From: Hyphomicrobiales bacterium
GTDB taxonomy: Bacteria; Pseudomonadota; Alphaproteobacteria; Rhizobiales; Beijerinckiaceae
Direction: 5' to 3'
Assembly (NCBI GenBank): GCA_027484605.1
Contig: JAIXSR010000087.1
Span: 43,898 to 107,897 of the forward strand
DNA length: 64,000 bases
The translations under genes were made by a program, and so were the position numbers. Within the stretch, counting starts at the first letter, position 1. Every line of letters starts with the position of its first letter. Positions 1-8,086 of the stretch are shown here, one piece after another. Below the pieces are notes generated by a model. That model was not told where the DNA came from and ran no database searches. It worked only from the letters and a program-made list of their open reading frames with translations.

Positions 1-585
1 ACGGTGCTGGCGCTCGTCATCGGTTCGATCATCGGCATTCTCGCCGGATGGTATGGCGGCCGCTTCGACATCATCATCATGCAGACGATGGACATGCTGC
101 TGGCCTTCCCGTCGCTGATCCTCGGGCTGATCCTCGTCGCCATGCTCGGCCCGTCGATGACGAACATCATCCTGGCCATCGCGCTGACCTCGATCCCGTC
201 CTTTGCCCGCATTGCCCGCGCCCCGACCATCTCGGTCAAGCAGCGCGAATTCATCGATGCCGGCCGCGCGCTCGGCTTTTCCGATACCCGCCTGATGGTC
301 GGGCATATCCTGCCGAACATCTTTCCGGAAATCCTCGTCATGGGCTCGATGTGGCTCGCCAATGCCATCCGCACGGAGGCCTCGCTCGCCTTCATCGGCC
401 TCGGCGTGAAGCCGCCCATCCCCACCTGGGGGGGCATGATCCGCGAGGGATTCGAGAATATTCTCGACAGTTACTGGCTGGTCCTCTCGCCCAGCATCGC
501 CATCCTCGTCGTGGTGTTCGGCCTTAATATCCTTGGGGATGGCCTGCGCGATGCCATCGATCCCAAGCTGAAGGGCGAGCGATGA
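1..585 (+). CDS. Peptide-type ABC transporter permease (DppC/OppC-like), 5' end cut off
   Basis: Inner-membrane permease of an oligopeptide/nickel-type ABC importer. The reading frame is already open at base 1 (T-V-L-A-L-V), so the true start lies upstream; the first in-window start codon (base 4) is not the real one. The visible part has several hydrophobic segments and the cytoplasmic EAA-type loop (around [21 protein letters not shown]) that contacts the ATPase, followed by the usual DppC ending ([14 protein letters not shown], then [14 protein letters not shown]). It overlaps the downstream ATPase by 4 bases (ATGA), so the two are co-translated. Family assignment is secure; the substrate is not visible from sequence. 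Confidence 0.93.
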   Translation, partial: TVLALVIGSIIGILAGWYGGRFDIIIMQTMDMLLAFPSLILGLILVAMLGPSMTNIILAIALTSIPSFARIARAPTISVKQREFIDAGRALGFSDTRLMVGHILPNIFPEILVMGSMWLANAIRTEASLAFIGLGVKPPIPTWGGMIREGFENILDSYWLVLSPSIAILVVVFGLNILGDGLRDAIDPKLKGER

Positions 586-2399
586 GCCCGCCGCTGCTTT
601 CCGTTCGCAATCTCCGCACCTCCTTCCGCGTCGGCGGGGAATGGCGCAGCGCGGTGGATGATATCTCCTTCGATATCGCCGCCGGCGAAACCGTGGCGAT
701 TGTCGGGGAATCCGGCTCGGGCAAGAGCGTGAGCGCGCTGTCGATCATGCGGCTCATTTCGGCCATCAACGGCAAGGTCGAGGGCGAGGTCCGGCTGGAA
801 GGGCGCGATCTCGTCAGCCTGTCCGAAGACGAGATGCGCAAGATCCGCGGCAATGCCATGTCGATGATCTTCCAGGAACCGATGACCAGCCTCAATCCGG
901 TTCTCACGGTCGGCCAGCAGATCGGGGAGGCGTTGCGCTATCATCGCGGCATGAACGCACGCGAGGCCGAGGCCGAGGCGATCCGGATTCTCGAACGCGT
1001 CCGCATTCCCGCCGCGCGCGAACGGTTCGGCGAATATCCGCACCGGCTCTCCGGGGGCATGCGCCAGCGCGTCATGATCGCCATGGCCCTGGCCTGCAAG
1101 CCGCGGCTCCTCATCGCCGACGAGCCGACCACGGCGCTCGACGTGACGATCCAGGCCCAGATCCTCGATCTGATCAAGCATTTGCAGGAAGAGGAAGGGA
1201 TGGCCGTTCTCTTCATCACCCACGACATGGCCGTGGTGGCGGAGATCGCCGACCGTGTCGTGGTGATGTGGAAGGGCAGGAAGCTCGAGGACGAACCCGC
1301 CGGCACGATCTTCCGCAAACCGAAGAACGGTTACACAAAGGCGCTGCTCTCGGCCGTGCCGAAACTCGGCGAGATGCTTGCCCATCCGCGGCCCCTGCGC
1401 TTCCCGGTGATCGACCCTGCGACCGGTGCGATCGAGGTTCCGGCTTCGCTCGTCCCCGATACGGTGAAGAATGCCGAGCCGCCACTTCTGGATGTCGAGG
1501 GCCTGACGACGCGCTTCCCCATCCATGGCGGGCTGCTCGGCCGTCTCCGCGGGCGCGTCCATGCCGTGGAGAATGTGTCTTTCGCGCTCCGCAAGGGCGA
1601 AACGCTGGCGTTGGTCGGCGAATCCGGATGCGGCAAGTCCACAACTGGCCGTTCGATCCTCCGCCTCGTCGAGCCGACCGGCGGCAAGGTGACCTTCGGC
1701 GGCAGCGACGTCTCCTCCGTCTCCCCGGCGGGATTGCAGCTGTTGCGGCGCCGGATGCAGATGATCTTCCAGGATCCCTTTGCCAGCCTCAATCCGCGCA
1801 AGACCATCGGCGCGGCCATTGCCGAACCGCTGATCGTGCATGGCGTGGCTGACCGGAAAGGCGCCGCCGAACGCACGGCGGCCCTGTTGAAACGCGTGGG
1901 GCTGATGCCGGAAATGGCCGGCCGCTATCCGCATGAATTCTCGGGCGGGCAGCGCCAGCGCATCGCCATCGCGCGGGCCCTCGCGCTCAATCCGGAACTC
2001 GTTGTCGCCGACGAGGCGGTTTCCGCGCTGGACGTCTCGGTCAAGGCCCAGGTGCTGAACCTGATGCTCGACCTCCAGGAGGAGCTGGGCCTTGCCTATC
2101 TCTTCATCAGCCACGACATGGCCGTGGTCGAGCGCGTCAGCCACCGGATCGCGGTGATGTATCTCGGCGAGATCGTCGAGATCGGCTCCCGTGCGGATGT
2201 GCTGCGCAACCCGACCCATCCCTACACGCAGAAGCTGCTCGCGGCCGTGCCGGTGCCGGATCCGGCCCGGCGCAAGAAGCGCGGCGCCCTTGCTGTGGAC
2301 GAATTGCCCAGCCCGATCCGCGCTGCCCATTGGGTGGCGCCGCCCTCGGCCCTGATCGAAGTAGCGCAGGGACATTTCGTTCGCGTCGGCCTGTCCTGA
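582..2399 (+). CDS. Double ABC ATPase of a peptide-type importer (DppD-DppF fusion)
   Basis: Cytoplasmic ATPase of 605 aa with two complete nucleotide-binding domains in one chain, where many systems use separate DppD and DppF proteins. Domain 1 (about residues 5-250) has Walker A GESGSGKS, signature LSGGMRQR and Walker [10 protein letters not shown]. Domain 2 (about 300-560) has [17 protein letters not shown] and LVVADEAVS. In the second Walker B the usual DEPVS is DEAVS, a mild variant that keeps the catalytic Glu. The start overlaps the permease stop (ATGA). Fused ATPases of this kind (GsiA-like) serve glutathione and peptide importers; the actual ligand cannot be told here. The substrate-binding protein and first permease must lie upstream of the window. 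Confidence 0.94.
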   Translation: MSPPLLSVRNLRTSFRVGGEWRSAVDDISFDIAAGETVAIVGESGSGKSVSALSIMRLISAINGKVEGEVRLEGRDLVSLSEDEMRKIRGNAMSMIFQEPMTSLNPVLTVGQQIGEALRYHRGMNAREAEAEAIRILERVRIPAARERFGEYPHRLSGGMRQRVMIAMALACKPRLLIADEPTTALDVTIQAQILDLIKHLQEEEGMAVLFITHDMAVVAEIADRVVVMWKGRKLEDEPAGTIFRKPKNGYTKALLSAVPKLGEMLAHPRPLRFPVIDPATGAIEVPASLVPDTVKNAEPPLLDVEGLTTRFPIHGGLLGRLRGRVHAVENVSFALRKGETLALVGESGCGKSTTGRSILRLVEPTGGKVTFGGSDVSSVSPAGLQLLRRRMQMIFQDPFASLNPRKTIGAAIAEPLIVHGVADRKGAAERTAALLKRVGLMPEMAGRYPHEFSGGQRQRIAIARALALNPELVVADEAVSALDVSVKAQVLNLMLDLQEELGLAYLFISHDMAVVERVSHRIAVMYLGEIVEIGSRADVLRNPTHPYTQKLLAAVPVPDPARRKKRGALAVDELPSPIRAAHWVAPPSALIEVAQGHFVRVGLS

Positions 2400-2431
2400 G
2401 CCTGTCTGGTCATCGCCCCGGCGATCACGAA

Positions 2432-2457
2432 ATTGTGGGCGGCTGCGACTACACAAT
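2432..2457. promoter_or_regulatory. Inverted repeat upstream of the iorA-sox operon
   Basis: ATTGTG and CACAAT are exact 6-base arms separated by 14 bases, in the 127-base gap between the ABC ATPase and the iorA-like gene. This is the only intergenic space before a six-gene run, so the operon promoter should be here. No good -35/-10 pair was recognised. The arms are short and could occur by chance. Confidence 0.25.
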
Positions 2458-2526
2458 CCCGTGACAAGCCGCCACGCTGGGTTAGTCTCGACTCATTACA
2501 GAGAACAAGAATTCAGGGAGGATTGG

Positions 2527-2976
2527 ATGGCCAGGTTGAATGTCAACGGACGCGTCGTCGATATCGATGCGCATCCGGATACGCCGCTGCTCTGGGCTTT
2601 GCGCGAGCAGGCCGGCCTGACCGGCACGAAATATGGGTGCGGCATCGCACAATGCGGCGCCTGCACCGTCCATATCGATGGCGAGCCGGTCCGCTCCTGC
2701 TCGGTCACGCTGGGCTCGGTAACCCCGACCCAGAAGATCGTCACCATCGAGGGGCTCTCGCCCGATATCAGCCATCCGATCCAGAAGGCCTGGCTGGAAC
2801 TCGATGTTCCGCAATGCGGCTATTGCCAGTCGGGCATGATCATGGCGGCGGCGGCGCTTCTCGCGAAGAAGCCCAAGCCGACCGACGCCGATATCGACGA
2901 GGCGATGACGAATATCTGCCGCTGCGGCACCTATAATCGCGTGCGGGCGGGCATCAAGCTCGCCGCCGGCATCTGA
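2527..2976 (+). CDS. [2Fe-2S] subunit of a molybdenum hydroxylase (IorA/CoxS-like)
   Basis: Small iron-sulfur subunit (149 aa) that carries electrons from a molybdopterin subunit. The N-terminal ferredoxin-like [2Fe-2S] motif is C38-x4-C43-x2-C46 with C58. The C-terminal helical [2Fe-2S] motif is C97-x2-C100 with C131-x-C133. The ATG at 2527 is preferred over the tracked GTG at 2461: AGGGAGG sits about 6 bases upstream, and the protein then begins at the usual MARLNVNG. It is the first gene of the operon, 13 bases before the large subunit. There is no FAD subunit, which is the arrangement of isoquinoline 1-oxidoreductase and related periplasmic aldehyde dehydrogenases that pass electrons to cytochromes c. 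Confidence 0.93.
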   Translation: MARLNVNGRVVDIDAHPDTPLLWALREQAGLTGTKYGCGIAQCGACTVHIDGEPVRSCSVTLGSVTPTQKIVTIEGLSPDISHPIQKAWLELDVPQCGYCQSGMIMAAAALLAKKPKPTDADIDEAMTNICRCGTYNRVRAGIKLAAGI

Positions 2977-2989
2977 GGGAGAGGCGATC

Positions 2990-5161
2990 ATGGCTGACAA
3001 TGCTGTTCTTTCCCGCCGCTCGCTCCTGAAGGGCTCCGCTGCGGCGGCCGGCGCCTTCACGCTGGGCTTCTCCATCCCCTTCACCGAGGCGCAGGCCCAG
3101 GCCGCGACGCCGGAAGTCAATGCCTGGGTGGTGATCCACCCGGATGACCGGATCGTCGTGCGCATCGCCCGCTCGGAAATGGGGCAGGGCACGTTGACCG
3201 GCCTCGCCCAACTGGTGGCCGAGGAGCTGGAGGCCGATTGGTCGAAGGTGAGCTGGGAATACCCGACCCCGGGCGAGAACCTCCGGCGCAACCGCGTCTG
3301 GCGCAATTTCTCGACCGGCGGTTCGCGCGGGATCCGCGAGAGCCATCAATATGTCCGCGAAGGCGGCGCAGCGGCGCGGATCATGCTGGTCCAGGCAGCG
3401 GCGAAGGAATGGGGCGTACCCGAAGGCGAATGCCGTGCCGCGAAAAGCGTCATTGCCCATGCGCCGACGGGGCGGACGGTCACCTATGGCAAGGTGGCTG
3501 CCGCCGCCGCGAAGCTTGAGGTGCCGAAGGAGGTCAAGCTCAAGCCGGCCAGCGAATGGACGATTGCCGGCAAGTCGGTGAAGCGGCTCGATACGGTCGA
3601 CAAGCTCAACGGCAAGCAGGTCTATGGTGCTGATATCAGGCTGCCGGGCATGCTGAATGCCGCGATCAAGGCCTGCCCGGTCTTCGGGGGCACGCTGGTC
3701 GGCTTCGATGCGGCCAAGGTCACCGGCATGCCGGGCGTGAAGAAGGTCGTGCAGGTCGACAGGCGCACCGTGGCCGTGATCGCGGACCATTGGTGGCAGG
3801 CCAAGACCGCGCTCGATGCCCTGCCCATCACCTGGGATGAGGGGCCGCATGCCAAGGCCTCCTCCGAGACCATCGCCGCCACCTTGCGCGAGGGGCTGGA
3901 CGCCGAGCAGGCTTTCGAGGGCAACAAGGCAGGGGATGCCAAGGGCGCCATCGCCTCGGCAGCCAAGCGTGTCGAGGCGACCTATTCCTACCCGTTCCAG
4001 AACCATGCCTGCATGGAGCCGATGACCGCCACCTCACTCTGGACCCCGGAGAAATGCCAGTTCTGGTGCCCCACGCAGAACGGGGAATCGGCGCTTGCCG
4101 CGGCCATCGAGGCTTCGGGTCACCCGGCTGCGAAATGCGATGTCCACAAGGTCCATCTCGGCGGCGGTTTCGGCCGGCGCGGCCGTTCGGATTATGTCAC
4201 GCAGGCTGTCCTGATCGCCAAGCAGATGCCCGGCACGCCGGTCAAGCTTCTCTGGAGCCGCGAGGAGGACATGCTGCAGGGCACCTACCACCCGATCACC
4301 ATGGCGCGGATGGTCGCCGGGCTGGACAAGGACGGCAATCTCACCGGCCTGCATATGCGGATTTCCGGCCAATCGATCCTCTCGGGCGTCAATCCGCAGG
4401 GGCTTCAGAACGGCCGCGATCCGGTGGTGTTCCAGGGGCTGAATCCGGGCGGGCAGGAAGGCCCCTTCGGCTACGGCATCCCGAATCTGCTGATCGACCA
4501 TGCCATGCGCAACCCGCATGTTCCGCCGGGCTTCTGGCGCGGCGTGAACCTCAACCAGAACGCCATCTATGTCGAATGCTTCATGGACGAGCTGGCGCAT
4601 GCAGCGGGGGTCGATCCGCTCGAATTCCGTCGCAAGCTGATGCGGAATTCGCCGAAGCACCTCGGCGTGCTCGAGGCGGTGGCGAAGGGGATCGGCTGGG
4701 GCACGCCCTCGGCGCCGGGTACGGCAAAGGGCCTCGCCCAGATCATGGGCTTCGGTTCCTATGTTGCGGCGGCGGCCGAGGTTTCGGTGTCGAATGCCGG
4801 AGAGATCAAGGTCCACCGCATCGTCGCGGCCACCAATCCGGGGCATGTGGTCAATCCGGACCAGGTCGCGGCACAGGTCGAAGGGTCCTTCGTCTATGGC
4901 CTCTCGGCGGCGTTCCATCAGGAATGCACGGTGAAGAACGGCCGGATCGTCGAGGAAAACTTCGATACCTACCCCGCCATGCGCATCAACGAGATGCCGA
5001 AGGTCGAGAGTATCCTGGTGCCCTCGGGCGATTTCTGGGGCGGCGTCGGCGAACCGACCATCGCTGTCGCGGCACCGGCGGTGCTGAACGCGATTTTCGC
5101 GGCCACCGGCAAGCGGGTGCGCTCGCTGCCGCTCAAGAACGCGGATCTGCGCCGGGCGTGA
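2990..5161 (+). CDS. Molybdopterin-binding subunit of a xanthine-oxidase-family dehydrogenase (IorB-like)
   Basis: Catalytic molybdenum-cytosine-dinucleotide subunit of 723 aa. It has a twin-arginine export signal (SRRSLLKGSAAAAGAFTLGF), so the folded enzyme should be periplasmic, with the small subunit probably carried along. Family landmarks are MGQGTLTGLAQLVAEEL, GGGFGRRG for the cofactor, and GVGEPTIAVAAPAVLNAIF near the C-terminus, which contains the Glu that serves as base in this family. The length matches the one-chain IorB type. The substrate is unknown: aldehydes and N-heterocycles are usual for relatives. The stop codon overlaps a GTG for the next gene, soxX, which makes that monoheme cytochrome c a plausible electron acceptor (inference). 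Confidence 0.92.
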   Translation: MADNAVLSRRSLLKGSAAAAGAFTLGFSIPFTEAQAQAATPEVNAWVVIHPDDRIVVRIARSEMGQGTLTGLAQLVAEELEADWSKVSWEYPTPGENLRRNRVWRNFSTGGSRGIRESHQYVREGGAAARIMLVQAAAKEWGVPEGECRAAKSVIAHAPTGRTVTYGKVAAAAAKLEVPKEVKLKPASEWTIAGKSVKRLDTVDKLNGKQVYGADIRLPGMLNAAIKACPVFGGTLVGFDAAKVTGMPGVKKVVQVDRRTVAVIADHWWQAKTALDALPITWDEGPHAKASSETIAATLREGLDAEQAFEGNKAGDAKGAIASAAKRVEATYSYPFQNHACMEPMTATSLWTPEKCQFWCPTQNGESALAAAIEASGHPAAKCDVHKVHLGGGFGRRGRSDYVTQAVLIAKQMPGTPVKLLWSREEDMLQGTYHPITMARMVAGLDKDGNLTGLHMRISGQSILSGVNPQGLQNGRDPVVFQGLNPGGQEGPFGYGIPNLLIDHAMRNPHVPPGFWRGVNLNQNAIYVECFMDELAHAAGVDPLEFRRKLMRNSPKHLGVLEAVAKGIGWGTPSAPGTAKGLAQIMGFGSYVAAAAEVSVSNAGEIKVHRIVAATNPGHVVNPDQVAAQVEGSFVYGLSAAFHQECTVKNGRIVEENFDTYPAMRINEMPKVESILVPSGDFWGGVGEPTIAVAAPAVLNAIFAATGKRVRSLPLKNADLRRA

Positions 5162-5622
5162 CCGGTCGTCGGGTCTTGAACGGCAAGGGAAAGGGCTGGC
5201 GGTGCATGCTGGCGGCCCTCTTTCTTGGCGGCGTTGGGCCGGCTGCGGCCCAGCCCGCCATGCCGGTCCCGGAAGCGTCGCCGCTGGCTGCCGCCCGCCC
5301 GCCGGATCCGGAAAATGGCCGGCGGATCGTCGTGGACCGGCGGCGGGGCCTTTGCCTGCTCTGCCATTCCGGCCCGTTTCCGGAAGTGCGGTTCCAGGGC
5401 GATCTGGCGCCTTCGCTGGCCGGCGCCGGCAGCCGGTGGACGCCGGCACAATTGCGGGCCCGGTTGATCGACAGCCGGCAGTTCAATGGCGAAACGATCA
5501 TGCCGCCCTATTTCCGGGCGGAGGGTCAGATCCGGGTGGGCCGCGCCTTTTCGGGGCGGAGCATCCTTACGGCCGAGGAGATCGAGGATGTCACGGCGTT
5601 TCTCGCCACCCTTCGCGACTGA
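5158..5622 (+). CDS. soxX: SoxX, monoheme cytochrome c of the thiosulfate-oxidising complex
   Basis: Periplasmic c-type cytochrome, the SoxX partner of SoxA. From the GTG at 5158 it is 154 aa. It has a basic N-terminus and a hydrophobic stretch (MLAALFLGGVGPAAAQ) as signal peptide, one heme motif CLLCH (C66, C69, H70) and NGETIMPPYFR, where M115 would be the distal heme ligand as in SoxX. GTG 5158 overlaps the iorB stop and supplies the basic signal-peptide region; ATG 5206 is an alternative start lacking that region. Known SoxAX couples thiosulfate to the SoxYZ carrier and delivers electrons to cytochrome c. Its position directly behind a Mo dehydrogenase is unusual. Confidence 0.86.
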   Translation: MTGRRVLNGKGKGWRCMLAALFLGGVGPAAAQPAMPVPEASPLAAARPPDPENGRRIVVDRRRGLCLLCHSGPFPEVRFQGDLAPSLAGAGSRWTPAQLRARLIDSRQFNGETIMPPYFRAEGQIRVGRAFSGRSILTAEEIEDVTAFLATLRD

Positions 5623-6064
5623 AGCCACGCGGCGCACGGTCCTGGCCGGCGCTGCTGCGGTTCTTGGCCTTGTCAGCACGCGCCGGGTCGCGGCTGAGCC
5701 GGAGGACATGGCGCGCGCCATCCTGGACTTTACCGGCGGCATCGAGCCGCGCTCGGGCAAGGTGACGCTCGACATTGCCCCGCTGGTCGAGAACGGGAAC
5801 GCCGTCTCCTTCGAGGTGCTGGTCGATCATCCGATGAAGCCCGAGGATCATGTCCGCGAGATCGCGCTTTTCACTGACAAGAACCCGCTTCCCGATGTCG
5901 CTGTCTTCCGGCTGACGCCGCATATGGGCAAGGCCCATGTCGTGAGCCGGATGCGGCTTGCGACGACGCAGCATGTGACGGCCGTGGCGCGCCTGTCCGA
6001 CGGCTCCTTCTGGGCCGAACGCCGCGAGGTCATCGTCACCATTGCCGCCTGCACGGAGGAATAG
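5588..6064 (+). CDS. soxY: SoxY, sulfur-carrier subunit, with a non-standard C-terminus
   Basis: SoxY covalently holds sulfur intermediates on a C-terminal cysteine of the SoxYZ carrier. The ATG at 5588 has GAGGAG upstream and lies inside the soxX end; the tracked upstream start only adds out-of-family sequence. The protein is 158 aa. It has a twin-arginine-like signal (TRRTVLAGAAAVLGL) and a SoxY core that includes VENGNAVSFEVLVDHPM, FTDKNPLPDVAVFRLTPHMG and LSDGSFW. Canonical SoxY ends in GGCGG; here the end is IAACTEE. The Cys (C155) is kept but the flanking glycines are gone and the tail is acidic. It may therefore be a functional variant of the swinging arm or a carrier with another cargo. 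Confidence 0.85.
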   Translation: MSRRFSPPFATEATRRTVLAGAAAVLGLVSTRRVAAEPEDMARAILDFTGGIEPRSGKVTLDIAPLVENGNAVSFEVLVDHPMKPEDHVREIALFTDKNPLPDVAVFRLTPHMGKAHVVSRMRLATTQHVTAVARLSDGSFWAERREVIVTIAACTEE

Positions 6065-6066
6065 CC

Positions 6067-6396
6067 ATGGCCACGGCAATGATCCTGCTGCCGCGTTCCG
6101 CCATCCGGGCGGGGGATCTGATCACCCTCAAGGCGATGATCTCCCATCCGATGGAAACCGGCTTCCGCCGTACCGAGACCGGCGGCGAGATTCCTCGGAA
6201 CATCATCCGGCAGTTTTCCTGCCGTTATATGGGTGAACTGGTCTTTTCCTGCGATTTCCACCCCGCCATCGCGGCCAATCCGTTTCTGGCCTTCCCGCTC
6301 GTCGCTACGCGGACAGGGCCGCTGGAATTCGTCTGGCGGGGGGACAATGGCTTCCTCCATCGCGAGCAGGCCATGCTGCAGGTCTCCGCTTCGTGA
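6067..6396 (+). CDS. soxZ: SoxZ, sulfur-carrier partner subunit
   Basis: SoxZ (109 aa) forms the heterodimer with SoxY and presents the carrier to the other Sox enzymes. It shows the family pattern: ITLKAMISHPMETGFRR near the N-terminus, IIRQFSCRYMGELVF in the middle, and GPLEFVWRGDNG near the end. No signal peptide is present, consistent with export as a complex with Tat-dependent SoxY. It starts 2 bases after the soxY stop, and its stop overlaps the GTG of soxA. Confidence 0.9.
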   Translation: MATAMILLPRSAIRAGDLITLKAMISHPMETGFRRTETGGEIPRNIIRQFSCRYMGELVFSCDFHPAIAANPFLAFPLVATRTGPLEFVWRGDNGFLHREQAMLQVSAS

Positions 6397-7172
6397 TCAG
6401 GCGGGCCGGCCGCGCCCTTGTGCTGCTGGCGGTTCTCGCCGGCGCTTTGAACGCGGATGAAATCCCGCCGGGCGAACGTCTTTCCGGCTACGATATGATG
6501 GGCGCCGAAGCGCAGGCCATGCAGCGCGATGATTTCGCCAATCCCGCCATGCTGGCCGTCAAGGAAGGCGAGGCCCTCTGGCATGCCGTGCCGGGCGAGG
6601 GGCGTCCTTCCTGCGCTGGATGCCATGGGGATGCCGCCGCGAGCATGAAGGGCGTGGCAGCCCGGTATCCCGCCCGCGACGTGCCATCCGGCCGCCTGTT
6701 CGACCTGCCCGGACGGATCCAGGCCTGCCAGAACGGGCGGCAGGGCATCGCGCCGCAGCCGCGCGAAAGCACCGGTCTCCTGGCTCTCGAGGCTTATCTG
6801 GCTCTGCAATCCCGCGGGATGCCGCTGGCCTCGCCCCGGGCCCGGGGGCTGGATGATGCCGTGCAGCGTGGCGAGGGGCTGTATCGCCAGCGGTTCGGCC
6901 AGCTCGATCTCTCCTGCGCGCAATGCCACAGCCAGAACTGGGGCCGCTCCCTCGCCGGCACCCGGATCCCGCAGGCCCATCCGACCGGCTATCCGCTGTT
7001 CCGGATGGAATGGCAGGCCGTTGGGTCGCTCCAGCGCCGCTTCCGCAACTGCATGACCGGCATCCGCGCCGAGCCGTTCCCGCCGGGTGCTCCGGAATGG
7101 ATCGATCTCGAGATCTATCTCAAGGAACGCGCAGCCGGCATGCGCGTGGATGCACCGGCCGTCAGGCCCTGA
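6393..7172 (+). CDS. soxA: SoxA, diheme cytochrome c that charges SoxYZ
   Basis: Periplasmic catalytic cytochrome of SoxAX, 259 aa, starting at GTG overlapping the soxZ stop. It has a signal peptide (IRRAGRALVLLAVLAGALNA) and two heme motifs, CAGCH (C74-H78) and CAQCH (C175-H179), so it is the diheme type. C220 in RNCMTGIRAEPF corresponds to the active-site cysteine that becomes a persulfide ligand in characterised SoxA; C112 may be the second distal ligand. The key residues for joining thiosulfate to SoxY are therefore present. No soxB (sulfate release) or soxCD (sulfane oxidation) follows: the next gene is a nuclease-like gene on the other strand. Confidence 0.9.
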   Translation: MIRRAGRALVLLAVLAGALNADEIPPGERLSGYDMMGAEAQAMQRDDFANPAMLAVKEGEALWHAVPGEGRPSCAGCHGDAAASMKGVAARYPARDVPSGRLFDLPGRIQACQNGRQGIAPQPRESTGLLALEAYLALQSRGMPLASPRARGLDDAVQRGEGLYRQRFGQLDLSCAQCHSQNWGRSLAGTRIPQAHPTGYPLFRMEWQAVGSLQRRFRNCMTGIRAEPFPPGAPEWIDLEIYLKERAAGMRVDAPAVRP

Positions 7173-7176
7173 GGGG

Positions 7177-7914
7177 CTATTGCGGGGCTTCCGGCACCCG
7201 GACGATGTTCCAGTCACCATCCCAGAGGCCCCGCTGCGCCGCCTGTGCCGCGTCGCGGGCGGTCAGAAACGCGCGGTCCTGCCTTTGGGGGGCCGGCTTC
7301 GCCCACCCGCCTTCAACCAGCAGGAGCGCGAGGTCGCGCCCTTCGACAGTGCAATCCCACTTGGCCGTCCCGGGATCCCTTGCCTTGCGCTGGGGCTGGC
7401 CGGATTGCAGCGTGCAGAGAAGCTCCCTGCCGCGCACGAACCCGTTCAACGCGGCCCGCGCCTGAAGACCACAGGCCCAGAGGCGCTTGTCGCCCCCGAG
7501 ACAGATGGCCGAAGCCGGCGGGGCGACGAGGCCGTCCAGCGCGATGGCCACCTCTTCATTGGTCAGGATGTCCCCGCGCAGCGGCTCGAATGGCCCGGCA
7601 ATCCTTACGGGCCGCGAAAAACGGGAACGATGGCCGAAATCTTTCGGCGTGAAGGGCGAAAGGCGGTCATCGCCCGTCTCCTCGGCAGGGCGGGCCGGAA
7701 CGACAGGCCTCGGCGCTTGCGGTACGCCCACGAGGATATCGGGCGGCGTGGGCCGGAGCGCAGGCACGAAACGATAGGCCGCGAGGCCGATGGCCACGAG
7801 AATCAGGCTGGCCAATGCCGTCAGCGCCAGGCTGGGGAGCTTTGGCCTGTACCTTCGGGGGGCAGGCGTGACACCGTCCCTCTCCACATTGCTGTTGCTC
7901 GGTCTTGGCGGCAT
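7177..7914 (-). CDS. Membrane-anchored thermonuclease-like (SNase, OB-fold) protein
   Basis: Protein of 245 aa if the ATG at 7914 is used; the longer tracked frame runs into the leader of the divergent M20 gene and looks unrelated there. It has a short cytoplasmic N-terminus, one transmembrane helix (LALTALASLILVAIGLAAYRF), a Pro-rich linker, then an SNase-like domain whose end (LLLVEGGWAKPAPQRQDRAFLTARDAAQAAQRGLWDGDW) matches the thermonuclease C-terminal pattern. The canonical catalytic Arg/Glu triad of staphylococcal nuclease was not clearly recognisable, so nuclease activity is uncertain. The domain would lie outside the membrane. It is convergent with soxA, only 4 bases away. Confidence 0.7.
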   Translation of the reverse strand: MPPRPSNSNVERDGVTPAPRRYRPKLPSLALTALASLILVAIGLAAYRFVPALRPTPPDILVGVPQAPRPVVPARPAEETGDDRLSPFTPKDFGHRSRFSRPVRIAGPFEPLRGDILTNEEVAIALDGLVAPPASAICLGGDKRLWACGLQARAALNGFVRGRELLCTLQSGQPQRKARDPGTAKWDCTVEGRDLALLLVEGGWAKPAPQRQDRAFLTARDAAQAAQRGLWDGDWNIVRVPEAPQ

Positions 7915-8086
7915 TCGCGCCCCGGGGTGATGTTGGAAGAGGATAAACCCAAACGCGAGCCGCCCGTCCAGCCTTTGCCATGCCCATACATGCGCAATGA
8001 TCCTTGATGAAGGCTCTTCTTTGCTTGCGGAAGCTGCGTCGCTGGAGAACAGTCGGGCAAAGCTCCTGACCGTCGGAATCCTGCCC

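Noticed and set aside
7997-8086. Upstream N-terminal extension of the M20 peptidase.
   Set aside because: The extra 30 residues have no family match and overlap the leader of the divergent gene; ATG 8087 fits homologues better.
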